NCBI GenBank assembly: GCA_005888635.1
Contig: VBAW01000020.1
Span: forward strand, 1 to 52,113
Direction of reading: 5' to 3'
Length of the DNA: 52,113 nt
From: Candidatus Bathyarchaeota archaeon
Lineage (GTDB): Archaea > Thermoproteota > Bathyarchaeia > 40CM-2-53-6
Positions 27,455-36,662 of the stretch are shown here, in pieces. Within the stretch, counting starts at the first letter, position 1, and the number at the start of each line of letters is the position of its first letter. Both the position numbers and the translations under genes were made by a program. Below the pieces are notes generated by a model, which saw only the letters and a list, made by a program, of their open reading frames with translations, was not told where the DNA came from and searched no databases.

Positions 27455-27740
27455 AAACGTCGTCCGGAGCTCGAATCCTCATCAGCCTTTTCAAAAATCG
27501 CTCATTCGGGTCCACATCGATGAGCCGTTTATGAATCCTCATCTCCCACTTGTCGAAAGTGTTTGTGCCTTGGCCCGCGGGAGATTTTCGGGTTGGGACC
27601 ATCAGCTTCTTCGTTGGGAGGGGAATAGGTCCCTTCAGCTTCACACCGGTCTTGTCCGCGATCTCTTTGATTTCCGCGCATATTGTGTTGATATCATGGG
27701 GGTCCGTGCTGGACAGTCGGATTCTAGCTTTGGAGACCAT
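27432..27740 (-). CDS. rps10: Ribosomal protein uS10
   Basis: A small-subunit head protein of 102 residues, full length for archaea. Typical stretches are [18 protein letters not shown] at the start, [11 protein letters not shown] near 36 and [17 protein letters not shown] near 62. It lies 203 bp downstream of EF-1alpha on the same strand, the usual archaeal order, and appears to have its own TATA-like box. Its 3' end overlaps the convergent propeller gene by 23 bp. Confidence 0.95.
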   Translation of the reverse strand: MVSKARIRLSSTDPHDINTICAEIKEIADKTGVKLKGPIPLPTKKLMVPTRKSPAGQGTNTFDKWEMRIHKRLIDVDPNERFLKRLMRIRAPDDVFIEIELV

Positions 27741-27797
27741 TCCAAGATACCTTCATGATTCTACATTTCTCGCGGAGTTCACAGCCCGCCCCTGTAC

Positions 27798-27809
27798 TGT
27801 TAAAAACAT
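27798..27809 (-). promoter_or_regulatory. TATA-like box for uS10
   Basis: On the minus strand ATGTTTTTAACA lies 58-69 bp before the uS10 ATG. A start about 25 bp downstream would leave a ~30-nt leader. It suggests uS10 can be transcribed separately from EF-1alpha. Confidence 0.4.
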
Positions 27810-27942
27810 TGGTATCTTGAGGGCAAAGATGATCCGTTCTGCTCGGGTACTCGTTGAGGAAATAGCCGCTACGCTATTCTTGAACAAACGACGAAAATCC
27901 GTTTACCTAAGAATATGGAACGGGAAGTATCCTTGTTGGATT

Positions 27943-29256
27943 CTAGGCTTTCGGAATCTCGCCCTTTTCCTTGATCTCTTGGACAACTCCCACGCCAACA
28001 GTGGCTCCCATGTCGCGGATTGCGAATCTTCCAAGCTCCGGAATGTCCTTGAAGTTTTCAAGCACCATTGGTCTGAGCGGCCGCATCTTGACGAGAGCAC
28101 TGTCGCCTACTTTGAGGAACGAGGGCTTCTCCTCAACTACTTGACCGGTTCGCGGGTCCAGCTTCCGTATCAGTTCCTCGAAGGTCACCCCTACCGTAGC
28201 GGTGTGAGCATGTAGTACCGGTGTGTATCCGGCGGCGATAGCCGTTGGATGGTAGATGACGATGATTTGGCCGACGAATGCCTTTGCGACCGTGGGTGGG
28301 TTGTCGGTATGACCCATGACTTCGCCTCTCCCAATCTCATTCTTTGCGACACCACGGATGTTGAACCCAATGTTGTCTCCAGGTTCGGCTTTGGTCATTC
28401 TAACGTGGTGGGTCTCGATCGTCTTGCACTCACCGACCTTCCCAGAAGGCATGAAGATGACCTTGTCCCCGTCTTTCAACACTCCAGTCTCGACCCGTCC
28501 CACTGGGACAGTCCCGACTCCGGTTATGGTGTAGACGTCCTGGATTGGAACTCTCAAAGGCTTGTCAAGAGGCTTAGCAGGTGGAACAATAGCGTCCAGC
28601 GCATCCAGTATGCTTGGACCCTTGTACCACGGCGTATTGGAGCTCTTCTTTGCAAGGTTGTCTCCTAGCCATCCGCTGGTGGGAACGAAATTAATTTTGG
28701 AAACATCATAGCCAACCGTCTTCAGCAGTCCTTCCAATTCCTTCCTGGCTTCCTTGTAACGCTCTTCAGTGTACTTGACCGTCTGGTCGTCCATCTTATT
28801 GATGGCTACAACCAGTTGCTTAACGCCGAGGGTCCTTGCGAGGTACGCGTGTTCTCGCGCCTGGCCTCCGGGTCCAATGGCTACTTCGAATTCTCCCTTC
28901 TTTGCAGAAATTACAAGTATGGCAACGTCTGCTTGGCTAGCGCCTGTAATCATGTTCTTGATGAAGTCACGGTGTCCCGGCGCATCGATAATCGTGTAGA
29001 AGTTATGAGGAGTTTCGAATTTTTGGAATGAGAGGTCAATGGTGACTCCTCTCTCTCGTTCCTCTTTGATCGTGTCTAGGACCCAGGCGAACTTGAAGGT
29101 GTCGCCGGCTCCAGTCTTCTCTGATTCTTTCGCGTAATTGTCAATCGTTTTCTGATCGATGTATCCGGCATCGAAGAGCAAGTGGCCTGTCAGGGTGCTC
29201 TTGCCGTGGTCTACGTGACCCATCACGATGAGGTTGAGATGAGGCTTTGCGGACAT
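27943..29256 (-). CDS. tuf: Translation elongation factor 1-alpha
   Basis: The GTPase that brings aminoacyl-tRNA to the ribosome. The 437 residues are full length. Motifs: GHVDHGKST (P-loop) near 13, [17 protein letters not shown] (G3) near 91, and NKMDDQ (G4) near 153; the C-terminal beta-barrels carry the tRNA-binding and SCxFxxK-like regions. A strong TATA box and an AAGGAGAG ribosome-binding sequence 14 nt before the ATG indicate high expression. Confidence 0.97.
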   Translation of the reverse strand: MSAKPHLNLIVMGHVDHGKSTLTGHLLFDAGYIDQKTIDNYAKESEKTGAGDTFKFAWVLDTIKEERERGVTIDLSFQKFETPHNFYTIIDAPGHRDFIKNMITGASQADVAILVISAKKGEFEVAIGPGGQAREHAYLARTLGVKQLVVAINKMDDQTVKYTEERYKEARKELEGLLKTVGYDVSKINFVPTSGWLGDNLAKKSSNTPWYKGPSILDALDAIVPPAKPLDKPLRVPIQDVYTITGVGTVPVGRVETGVLKDGDKVIFMPSGKVGECKTIETHHVRMTKAEPGDNIGFNIRGVAKNEIGRGEVMGHTDNPPTVAKAFVGQIIVIYHPTAIAAGYTPVLHAHTATVGVTFEELIRKLDPRTGQVVEEKPSFLKVGDSALVKMRPLRPMVLENFKDIPELGRFAIRDMGATVGVGVVQEIKEKGEIPKA

Positions 29257-29307
29257 TGTCTAGTTCATTCTCTCCTTACGTGAAACAGAGCGAAGAAACT
29301 CTGGAGT

Positions 29308-29320
29308 CTTTATAAAAAGC
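29308..29320 (-). promoter_or_regulatory. TATA box for EF-1alpha
   Basis: On the minus strand GCTTTTTATAAAG lies 52-64 bp before the EF-1alpha ATG, a near-consensus archaeal TATA box. The predicted start point leaves a ~30-nt leader that includes the AAGGAGAG ribosome-binding site at about 29270-29277. Confidence 0.7.
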
Positions 29321-29436
29321 CTTGTCCATCCGCAAAAACTCCGACAACTTTTCCTTCAAACATTTTCGGTTGTGAGTGAAGAAAGGTCTAAATGGAGAAT
29401 TTCTCGATGGCGTTTCCGAATTAGAAGGCTCGTCTG

Positions 29437-30726
29437 TTGCTGGAGACTACATCAAAACACGACGCCGCCCCAGTCAGCATGGGGATGCAGAAGACCCAGT
29501 ACGACATGGCGCTGGAACAATTCCAGAAAGCCGCCGACATAATGAAACTAGACCCTAACGTTCAGGAGATCCTGCGAAAGCCCAGACGAATTCTTAGCAT
29601 CAACTTTCCAGTCAAAATGGACGATGGCCGAATTCTCCTCTACCAAGGCTTCAGGAGCCAGCACAACAATGCCCTTGGACCCTACAAAGGGGGAATAAGA
29701 TTCCATCCTAACGTCACCATCGACGAGGTGAAGGCACTCTCGATGTGGATGACCTGGAAGTGCGCGGTTGCGGGCATCCCATTCGGCGGAGCCAAGGGAG
29801 GAGTGACAGTCAACCCCAAACAACTCTCTCACTCGGAATTGGAGAGACTGTCGAGATCATTCTTTTCCTTGATCAGCGAGATAGTTGGTCCCTTCAGAGA
29901 CATTCCCGCACCTGACGTCTATACAGACTCTCAGACTATGGCATGGTTCATGGATGAGTACAGCAAGAACGAACGAAACAATCCTTTCGCTGTCGTCACC
30001 GGGAAACCGTTGATAATCGGGGGATCGCTTGGCCGAGATTCTGCCACCGGCCGAGGTGTGTCCATCAATGTCGAAGAAGCGGCTCGGCACCTCAAGATGG
30101 ACCTCAAAAAGGCGACGTGTGCAGTACAAGGCTTTGGCAATGTTGGATCTTTTGCTCACATGTTCCTTGAAGAAGCGGGCGTAAAGGTCGTGGCGGTCTC
30201 CGATTCTAAGGGCGGAGCCTACAAGAAGAATGGAATCTGGTTCAACGAAGTCTCAGCTTACAAGAAGAAGACCGGCAACATCGTCAACATGCCTGAGAGC
30301 GAGCCTATTACGAACGAAGAGCTACTGGAGCTTGACGTCGACATACTCGTTCCAGCCGCCCTTGAAGACGTTATCACAGAAAAGAACGCGTCCAAGATCA
30401 AAGCGAAGCTCGTGGCCGAAGGCGCCAATGGTCCGACTACACCGGAGGCTGATGAGATTCTTTTCAAGAGAGATGTGACGTTGATTCCGGACATTCTCGC
30501 GAATTCTGGAGGGGTCAGCACAAGTTATCTCGAGTGGGTCCAGAATCTCCAGCATCTCTACTGGAGCGCGGAGGAGGTTGACCAGAGATTGAAGGCGATA
30601 ATGAAGAAGGCTTTCGCTGAGGTGTACAAGACAAGCCAAGAGAACAACGTGGACATGCGTACAGGGGCTTACATCTACGCTATTGGCAAGGTAACCGCGG
30701 CGATGAAAATCCGCGGATGGGTCTAA
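29437..30726 (+). CDS. gdhA: Glutamate dehydrogenase
   Basis: This enzyme interconverts glutamate with 2-oxoglutarate and ammonia. The 429 residues fit the hexameric archaeal type. The substrate-site lysines are seen in GPYKGGIRFHP near 80 and PFGGAKGGV near 112; the cofactor-binding glycines are in GFGNVGS near 230. Start choice is unsure: the TTG at 29437 gives MLETTSKHDA..., while ATGs at 29479 and 29485 would give a shorter N-terminus more like typical archaeal forms. Coenzyme preference is not clear from sequence. Confidence 0.94.
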   Translation: MLETTSKHDAAPVSMGMQKTQYDMALEQFQKAADIMKLDPNVQEILRKPRRILSINFPVKMDDGRILLYQGFRSQHNNALGPYKGGIRFHPNVTIDEVKALSMWMTWKCAVAGIPFGGAKGGVTVNPKQLSHSELERLSRSFFSLISEIVGPFRDIPAPDVYTDSQTMAWFMDEYSKNERNNPFAVVTGKPLIIGGSLGRDSATGRGVSINVEEAARHLKMDLKKATCAVQGFGNVGSFAHMFLEEAGVKVVAVSDSKGGAYKKNGIWFNEVSAYKKKTGNIVNMPESEPITNEELLELDVDILVPAALEDVITEKNASKIKAKLVAEGANGPTTPEADEILFKRDVTLIPDILANSGGVSTSYLEWVQNLQHLYWSAEEVDQRLKAIMKKAFAEVYKTSQENNVDMRTGAYIYAIGKVTAAMKIRGWV

Positions 30727-30742
30727 CACCCATCTGACGGGG

Positions 30743-31198
30743 CTATTCTACTAGAGCAGAGATTCTCTGTTCGTCCCGGGCCTCTTCAGCCATGACATCC
30801 ATGGCCATTCTGTAGGTTATCAGGTCGCTGTCTCGGGTTTTCAATGCTAGCTTCTGGAAGAAGTCAATGGAAGCTCTCTCCAGCTTCAGGCTATCCTTGA
30901 TTAGAGCTTTCAAATCGTTTCCTCTCCTAGGAGGCTCATAATATGGAAGAAAACTTCGCTTCTCCCACTCGGCTGGCCTTGCGACGGGAACGCCCCCTAG
31001 CTGAATTATTCTTCCCATCAAGGTCGATGCATGAGCCCACTCTTCTTTCGCGATCTCTTGGAAGATTGACGAGAGATGGGCAGAGTTAATCCCGTTGGCG
31101 ATTTTGCTTAGGTAAAGATACCGGAAGGCGGCCAGGGTTTCCCCCGCCAGGGCCTGGTTTAGGTCTTCCAGTAAGGTGGACTCTTTCTTGACGGACAT
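30743..31198 (-). CDS. Ferritin-like diiron protein
   Basis: A 151-residue four-helix bundle. Diiron ligands are visible: Glu in LAGETLAAFRYL near 20, ExxH in AKEEWAHASTL near 53, Glu in LKLERASIDFF near 107 and ExxxxE in MAEEARDEQRI near 138. It resembles bacterioferritin/DPS-like or rubrerythrin-core proteins, but no rubredoxin tail is present. Likely roles are iron storage or peroxide removal. Its start codon is inside a near-perfect palindrome, and it diverges from the UbiA gene over a shared AT-rich promoter element, suggesting repressor control. Confidence 0.8.
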   Translation of the reverse strand: MSVKKESTLLEDLNQALAGETLAAFRYLYLSKIANGINSAHLSSIFQEIAKEEWAHASTLMGRIIQLGGVPVARPAEWEKRSFLPYYEPPRRGNDLKALIKDSLKLERASIDFFQKLALKTRDSDLITYRMAMDVMAEEARDEQRISALVE

Positions 31199-31217
31199 AT
31201 GTCGATATCGGCATATG
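31196..31217. promoter_or_regulatory. 22-bp near-perfect palindrome, candidate operator
   Basis: Two CATATG half-sites (31196-31201 and 31212-31217) flank CGATATCG (31203-31210). Only one base pair of eleven (31202/31211) breaks the dyad symmetry. It covers the ferritin-like gene start codon and, given the TATA box at 31224-31237, the predicted start point of that transcript. This is the position expected for a dimeric repressor site. Which regulator binds is unknown; iron or redox control is inferred only from the target gene. Confidence 0.5.
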
Positions 31218-31223
31218 CCTCGT

Positions 31224-31237
31224 CAGTTTATTTAGGC
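31224..31237. promoter_or_regulatory. Shared bidirectional TATA-like element
   Basis: CAGTTTATTTAGGC reads as a TATA-like box in both directions. It lies 26-39 bp before the ferritin-like ATG on the minus strand and 22-35 bp before the UbiA GTG on the plus strand, so both transcripts would be nearly leaderless. Function is inferred from spacing. Confidence 0.45.
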
Positions 31238-31258
31238 TTATTCTGAAACAATGCAATT

Positions 31259-32167
31259 GTGGAAACCACAAATTCCTCCGACGATCGGCGGCTGAATCCG
31301 ACAAGCCCCGCATCTTCCGCTCGACTAGCTCCGTTCCTGACGCTGGTCAGAATTCCGAACTGCCTCATGATTGGGTTGGCAGTTCTAGTCGCTGAGACGA
31401 TTGGCCTTGGTACCCTGCCGAATCCGACGCAGGCCATCTTTGGCTTCCTCACAGCGTTCTTGCTTCTAGCTGGGACGATGGTGTTTAACGACATTCAGGA
31501 TGTTCAAGTGGACAGGGTCAACAGCCCTAACCGGCCAATCCCTTCAGGAAAGGTGACTATCCGACAGGCCTACGGATTGTCGGTGGTTTTCTCTGCCTTC
31601 GCGCTGTTATCCTCACTGGTGCTCGGTATCCTCACATTTCTGACTGCACTGTTTGCCTTAGCCCTGATGGCTTACTATAACACACGTGGAAAGAAGACTG
31701 GTCTGTTAGGAAATGTCGTCGTAAGCTTCAACGTCGCCCTGCCTTTCTTCTTTGGGGGCTTGGCAGTCAATAGCTTGCGCCCATTGCTCTTCATCTTCTT
31801 TCTCCTCGCCTTCTTGGCTAACACAGCTCGTGAAGTGGCGAAGGGGATTGCAGATGTTGCGGGGGATAGTTCAAAGGGAATCATGACTATCGCGGTTACG
31901 CAAGGACCGAAGCGTGCCGCGGAACTTGCAGCAGCATTCTTCGTAGTAGCTGCTCTCTTGAGCTTCTTAGTTCCTGTTTTCGATCAGAGAGTTTCAATGC
32001 TATACTACCCTATTGTCGTAGTTGCGGATCTTGGTTTCTTGTACTCATCCTACCGGCTTATCCGCGACCCGACAGCCACAACCGTTCGTACGGTGAAGAG
32101 TCAGGTATTAGTTTGGATGCTTCTTGGCCTGGTGGGGTTCTTTGTGGGAGGCATCCCTGCTCTTTGA
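31259..32167 (+). CDS. UbiA-family prenyltransferase, likely DGGGP synthase
   Basis: Likely geranylgeranylglyceryl phosphate geranylgeranyltransferase, adding the second isoprenoid chain of archaeal ether lipids in the membrane. Seven to nine helices. The Asp-rich motifs are NDIQDVQVDRVNSPNRPIPSG near 79 and REVAKGIADVAGDSSKG near 190, with YYNTRGKKTGLLGN between them, a typical archaeal DGGGPS pattern. The start is GTG, nearly leaderless. It is convergent with, and overlaps by 60 bp, the HMG-CoA reductase gene. Quinone prenylation is an alternative but less likely function. Confidence 0.82.
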   Translation: METTNSSDDRRLNPTSPASSARLAPFLTLVRIPNCLMIGLAVLVAETIGLGTLPNPTQAIFGFLTAFLLLAGTMVFNDIQDVQVDRVNSPNRPIPSGKVTIRQAYGLSVVFSAFALLSSLVLGILTFLTALFALALMAYYNTRGKKTGLLGNVVVSFNVALPFFFGGLAVNSLRPLLFIFFLLAFLANTAREVAKGIADVAGDSSKGIMTIAVTQGPKRAAELAAAFFVVAALLSFLVPVFDQRVSMLYYPIVVVADLGFLYSSYRLIRDPTATTVRTVKSQVLVWMLLGLVGFFVGGIPAL

Positions 32168-33442
32168 GGACACCAGTTCTGTAAGCAGCTCTTTGGCTCG
32201 GTCCAATCTCACTTTCTTCTCTTTCACCATTGCCGACGCAACGGTGTCGATCATGTCTCCTTCAGCTCCAGCCATGGCCGCAATGTTTCTTGCATGGAGA
32301 GACATGTGACCTCTCTGGATTCCCTCTGCGGCCAAAGCCCTGAGTGCCGCCAAGTTTTGCGCTAGGCCGACCGCCGCCATAACTTCCCCCAATTCCTTTG
32401 CAGTCTTAACTCGTAGAATCTTTAGGCTGATCCTTGCTGCTGGATGTACGGAGGTTATTCCTCCCACTATCCCAACAGCGGCGGGTATCTCTATGGATCC
32501 TTCAAGGTCACCATTCTCATCCTTACTCCAACGTGTCAAAGGCGAATAGTGCCCTGTCCTAGCCGCGTAAGCATGTGCGCCCGCCTCTATAGCCCGAGTA
32601 TCGTTTCCTGTCGCCAGGCAGACCGCTGTGACCCCGTTCATTACTCCCTTGTTGTGAGTGGCACACCTGTACGGATCCGCGGCCGCAAAAGCGTAGGCTT
32701 GAACGATTCCGTCAACAACTTCCCCTCCACCTAGATCATCTTTCGAGAAGCGCGCTGTGGCCCTCGCGATTCTTTTGTCGGCTAAGTTCGATATGATTCT
32801 AAGATTCGCATTTCCGCCCGAGAGCCTCTCCAACATGGGAGCTACTGCTTCTGCCATCGTGTTGACGACGTTCGCTCCCATAGCGTCTCGACAATCCACG
32901 AATAACTCAGAAATCACCATCGTGCCGGTGAGACTAGGCAGTATTCTGACACGCAAATCCTTCGCCCCCCCGCCCTTGGAAACAAGTGTCGGGTCCTGCT
33001 GGTTCGCCTTGCTCAGGATCTCCTGCTTCGAGGAGAGAATTGCTTTCTCCGCATCTCTCGGTGATGGGCACTTTACAAGTTGTACTTGCCCGATCATGAT
33101 CGGCTCAGTGCTACTGGTCTTGAACCCGCCCTTGGCCCTTGCCATCTTGGCGGCGTGACTGGCTGCCGCAACAACTGAGGGTTCCTCGATGGCCATTGGT
33201 ATGAGATAGTCCTTGTCGTTGACAAGGAAGTTCACGGCGATCCCCAAGGGTATTGGTAGAACTCCAACGACGTTTTCGATCATTCTCTGTGCCGAGGCAC
33301 CGGGCAGAGCGCCAGTCTTCAGCGTCTGAACTTCTTCGTCGGAGAGTACTGAGAATTCTTGGACGATACGTAGTCTCTCTTCGGTCGACAGTTTGTAAAA
33401 TGATCCAATGTTCGATCCCCTCTCCACACTCTTCACTTCCAA
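32108..33442 (-). CDS. HMG-CoA reductase, class II type
   Basis: Makes mevalonate from HMG-CoA for isoprenoid lipids. The 444 residues and stretches such as SVVAAASHAAKMAR near 88, VDCRDAMGANVVNTMAEA near 186, ATHNKGVMNGVTAVCLATGND near 267 and RGHMSLHARN near 385 match the class II (Pseudomonas mevalonii, Archaeoglobus, Thermoplasma) enzymes rather than class I, usual in most archaea. The catalytic Glu, Lys and Asp fall within EEPSVV, THNKG and the DCRDAMG region; His is in GHMSLH. It lies 55 bp downstream of the IPP isomerase gene, probably in one transcript. Confidence 0.9.
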   Translation of the reverse strand: MEVKSVERGSNIGSFYKLSTEERLRIVQEFSVLSDEEVQTLKTGALPGASAQRMIENVVGVLPIPLGIAVNFLVNDKDYLIPMAIEEPSVVAAASHAAKMARAKGGFKTSSTEPIMIGQVQLVKCPSPRDAEKAILSSKQEILSKANQQDPTLVSKGGGAKDLRVRILPSLTGTMVISELFVDCRDAMGANVVNTMAEAVAPMLERLSGGNANLRIISNLADKRIARATARFSKDDLGGGEVVDGIVQAYAFAAADPYRCATHNKGVMNGVTAVCLATGNDTRAIEAGAHAYAARTGHYSPLTRWSKDENGDLEGSIEIPAAVGIVGGITSVHPAARISLKILRVKTAKELGEVMAAVGLAQNLAALRALAAEGIQRGHMSLHARNIAAMAGAEGDMIDTVASAMVKEKKVRLDRAKELLTELVSSKSRDASHKEPHQAKKHPN

Positions 33443-33497
33443 CCTTGCAGTCTCCTGGAATCAGATCGTCGGAACAATTATGCGCGAGCTTTTGTGG

Positions 33498-34025
33498 TTA
33501 TAGCTTGATCCTGTTTCGCTGGACCAAACCCTCGAACGCTGGCTTCAGCCAAGGAGTATAATGGTCAGGATTCTGAGCGAGATCATTCCTGAGTTCACTC
33601 GGAGTGACCCACTTCCAATCGTCAATTTCCTCAGGATTTGGCCTTGGAACACCGTTGTACTCTCCAATGAATACGTGATCGAATTCGTGTTCTGTTAGCC
33701 CGCTCTTCGGGTCCTTTGCCTTGTAGAGGAAACTGAAGACCTCCTTCAGTTCCGTATCAAATCCAAACTCCTGCTTGAGTTTTCTATGGGCTGCTTTCTC
33801 TAGCTCCTCACCTTTCAACGGGTGGCTGCAACACCCATTGCTCCAAAGACTTTGAAAATGGTGTTTTGCATTTGACCTAAGTTGGAGCAACATTTGATTC
33901 CTGGAATTGTAAATGAAGATAGAAAACGCTCGGTGAAGCTTTCCTCCGTCGGAATGAGCCTTCATCTTCTCCTCGTAGCCAATTGGATGATCTTTCTCGT
34001 CTACGAGGACAACGATTTCAGACAT
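33498..34025 (-). CDS. idi: Isopentenyl-diphosphate isomerase, type I
   Basis: Nudix-fold enzyme that converts IPP to DMAPP. The 175 residues follow the E. coli Idi pattern: HRAFSIFIYNS, HFQSLWSNGCCSHPL near 55 with the catalytic Cys, and GLTEHEFDHVF near 110 with the catalytic and metal-binding Glu. Most archaea use the unrelated FMN type II enzyme, so this is a minority type. It is placed just upstream of HMG-CoA reductase on the same strand. Confidence 0.92.
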   Translation of the reverse strand: MSEIVVLVDEKDHPIGYEEKMKAHSDGGKLHRAFSIFIYNSRNQMLLQLRSNAKHHFQSLWSNGCCSHPLKGEELEKAAHRKLKQEFGFDTELKEVFSFLYKAKDPKSGLTEHEFDHVFIGEYNGVPRPNPEEIDDWKWVTPSELRNDLAQNPDHYTPWLKPAFEGLVQRNRIKL

Positions 34026-34243
34026 ACTTCAATTCACTTTTTCGAGGCGATAAAACCTTTCTCGGTTCCTCTCACCGGATTAGAAGAGACCTAGAATATC
34101 TCCGAAGTTTAGGGCCCCTGGTTTCCTACTTTTAACACATCAACCTTTCGAGATCTCCTCCCATCCTCATCTCCCTGTGGAAATAGTCAAATCCGCTACT
34201 CCTTCCGCCCCCCCACTATGATCGCCATGAGCAATGTTCAATT

Positions 34244-35974
34244 ATGGGTCCGCACCACCATGGAGACGTCATGTCTTACATCGTCCCCATGAAGGCATTG
34301 ATTATTCTCCTATTGACAGCCGCCGGTGGGTCCCTCGGAGGAGTTGCCTACTATTATCAGGCACGAGCTTCATCTCTCAACAACCAAGTCTCAAATCTCA
34401 ACAACAATGCCAGCTCACTTAGCGACCAAATTGCAGCCCTCAAGGCCGAGATCGCAAATCTCACAAACCAGATTTCCCGCCTTCAAACGATCAACTCTCA
34501 ACTTAACCAAAGTTCTCTTCAGATTCAATCACTCGAAACTCAACTAGCAAATGCAACCTCACAACTCCAGTCACTGGAGACGCAACTTGCCAACGAGATC
34601 AGTAAGGTCCAATCATTAGAATCATCATTCAGCACTCAACTTAGCGCGCTCAGCGCACAACTGGCACTAGACCAAACCGAAATTACCCAGCTTCAGACTC
34701 AAATCTCTCAACTTCAGATTCAGCTTCAACAAAAGGGTAGCTTATGCCTCTCAGGGCAGACCGTCACCATCGGTGAACTTCTCGACCTTTCAAGCGCACT
34801 TGCAACACAAGGCGTGAGGGCCAAGGACGGTTCAGCACTGGCGATAGCTGACATCAACTCTTTTCTCTCCTCGGCCGGTTGCAATCTGAAATTCGCAGCG
34901 TCGGTCAGCGACTATTCTCTAGATAGCTCAAGGGCACTCTCCGAGCTGCAGGCCTTTGCGGCGGCAGGAGTCCAGGTTGTCGTCGGTCCGTTGAACAGCG
35001 GCGCTATCCAATCCATACTTTCGTTCGCAAATGCTAACCACATTGTTCTCATTAGCCCCTCCTCAACTTCTGTTGCTCTCACGATTCCGAATGACTACCT
35101 ATTCCGAACTGCCCCCAACGACAGGTGGCAGGGTCAAGCCGATGCAGCTATGCTGAAAGCCGAAGGAGCAACGAAGGTGGTTATTCTCCAGAGGCATGAC
35201 AGCTATGGCGACAATTTGGCGAACGCGACGGCTGTCGATTTCGGCGGCATAGTCGATTATGCTGGATGCATTTCCTCGGACAGCGTCTGCGTCATTCGTT
35301 ATGATGCTTCGGCTACAGCTTTTGCCAATGTGATTCAGCAGTTGTCCGTTGAATTCCAGGCGTTGAACGCGACGAGCCCAAACAGAGTCGGAATTGATGC
35401 GGTCTCATTTGAAGAGTTTGGGGCTATAGTATCTGAGATAAGTCAGAGTTCGTCTACTTCAATCAGAGCTCTTCTTACTGGTAAGCTTCCCGGCACAGGA
35501 GGCGGGCCGACCTCTGTTTGGACCGGCACAGATGGCGAGGCACAAGACACTTTCTTATCCGATAATGTTACTTCGGGACCAATCATATCCAGCATTAGAT
35601 TGCCCTCAACAATCTATGGCTTCCTCAACAACACCAAGACCGAACGACTCTACCTGACCTTTGCCAGCACATATCCGGGAGCCACATGCGATTTCTACTG
35701 TACTGGCGCGTACGATGATGTCTGGCTCGCCGCCCTTGCGACTCTACAAGTAGGGTCGTATAATGGGACTCGCATACAAGCTGCGATGCTTACGGTCGCA
35801 GACAACTACTATGGGGTTACTGGCTGGACCCAGCTTGAACCAAGCGGCGACCGAGTGGCTTCGATCTACGAGATCTGGAAGGTCATCACACCCAGTGGCG
35901 GAGTTCCAACATGGGTGTTCGCTGGCTACTGGGACGCAAGCTCGAACGGACTCGTGGCCTTCAACCCATACTAG
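34244..35974 (+). CDS. Coiled-coil, membrane-anchored receptor-type binding protein
   Basis: Residues about 15-38 form an N-terminal anchor helix (MKALIILLLTAAGGSLGG). A ~125-residue coiled coil (about 45-168) rich in Leu, Gln and Asn heptads follows, and then a periplasmic-binding-protein fold of the Leu/Ile/Val type (about 175-560; VVVGPLNSGAIQSILSFAN near 244, HIVLISPSSTSVAL near 266). No ABC permease or ATPase gene lies beside it. The long stalk would hold the binding domain well away from the membrane or mediate oligomerisation. A receptor rather than a transport role is possible; the ligand is unknown. The start could also be the ATG at 34271 or 34289. Confidence 0.75.
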   Translation: MGPHHHGDVMSYIVPMKALIILLLTAAGGSLGGVAYYYQARASSLNNQVSNLNNNASSLSDQIAALKAEIANLTNQISRLQTINSQLNQSSLQIQSLETQLANATSQLQSLETQLANEISKVQSLESSFSTQLSALSAQLALDQTEITQLQTQISQLQIQLQQKGSLCLSGQTVTIGELLDLSSALATQGVRAKDGSALAIADINSFLSSAGCNLKFAASVSDYSLDSSRALSELQAFAAAGVQVVVGPLNSGAIQSILSFANANHIVLISPSSTSVALTIPNDYLFRTAPNDRWQGQADAAMLKAEGATKVVILQRHDSYGDNLANATAVDFGGIVDYAGCISSDSVCVIRYDASATAFANVIQQLSVEFQALNATSPNRVGIDAVSFEEFGAIVSEISQSSSTSIRALLTGKLPGTGGGPTSVWTGTDGEAQDTFLSDNVTSGPIISSIRLPSTIYGFLNNTKTERLYLTFASTYPGATCDFYCTGAYDDVWLAALATLQVGSYNGTRIQAAMLTVADNYYGVTGWTQLEPSGDRVASIYEIWKVITPSGGVPTWVFAGYWDASSNGLVAFNPY

Positions 35975-36079
35975 CAAATCTGATCGCTCAACAGCTGAGG
36001 ACCCGAACATCAACCCCACCGAATCACTGTTACGGTCGACATGCTATAGTCCGAAGTCGACAGCCGAGCGCTCCCGCTT

Positions 36080-36643
36080 TCAGACTCGACCGTCCGTTAG
36101 TACATTCCAGCCTCTTGTAAACCATGGCGCTGCCTTCTCGGATGAAGCAATCGCATTAACTTCGTCTTTTGTGTGGAATGACGCGCCAGAGGATTCCGAT
36201 GGATCAATCTTGATAGGATCATCACTACTACAGGAGAATACTGCAACGATCTCGTTCTCGGGCGGGATATGGTACGAGAACTTGCCAAGGTAGGTGAGCG
36301 GTGCGGACATCCCTGTCTCTTCTCTGAGTTCACGTCTTGCTGCTTGTTCGTAGCTTTCTCCGAACGTGACATGGAAGGAGCTTGAAGAATCCCAGCAGTT
36401 TGGGAATATCGTTTTGCTGGAGCTCCGATGCTGAAGCATTATCCTGCCATCGGAACGAATGACGAAGATCATGCCAGACCTATGCAGAATCTGGTCTCGA
36501 TGAGCCGTCGATCTCTCTACAGAGCCTAGGACAGAATCTTCCTTTGTAACATGATACAGTAATTCCAAGTGTTGACTCGAGGCGCTCTTCGAGTTCTGGC
36601 GTGTCTGCTTTGGCTGTAGTGCTACGCTTTGAATTTTTCCCAT
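36080..36643 (-). CDS. Nudix hydrolase, IPP-isomerase-like, in the mevalonate kinase operon
   Basis: The Nudix box reads GESYEQAARRELREETGM near residue 108, a full GxxxxxExxxxxxxREUxEExGU match. The upstream part (HRSGMIFVIRSDGRIMLQHRSS) resembles type I IPP isomerases, but the NTCCSHP-type Cys is replaced by DSSSSFHV, so isomerase activity is unlikely. It lies 19 bp downstream of mevalonate kinase on the same strand. A role with isoprenoid phosphates or diphosphates is inferred from position only. Confidence 0.75.
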   Translation of the reverse strand: MGKIQSVALQPKQTRQNSKSASSQHLELLYHVTKEDSVLGSVERSTAHRDQILHRSGMIFVIRSDGRIMLQHRSSSKTIFPNCWDSSSSFHVTFGESYEQAARRELREETGMSAPLTYLGKFSYHIPPENEIVAVFSCSSDDPIKIDPSESSGASFHTKDEVNAIASSEKAAPWFTRGWNVLTDGRV

Positions 36644-36662
36644 CGCAATTCAAGAACCCCTC

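Noticed and set aside
27550-28668. Long plus-strand open frames antisense to EF-1alpha
   Set aside because: They mirror the codon pattern of the highly expressed gene on the other strand, have no family features, and one crosses from intergenic DNA into the antisense of coding DNA.
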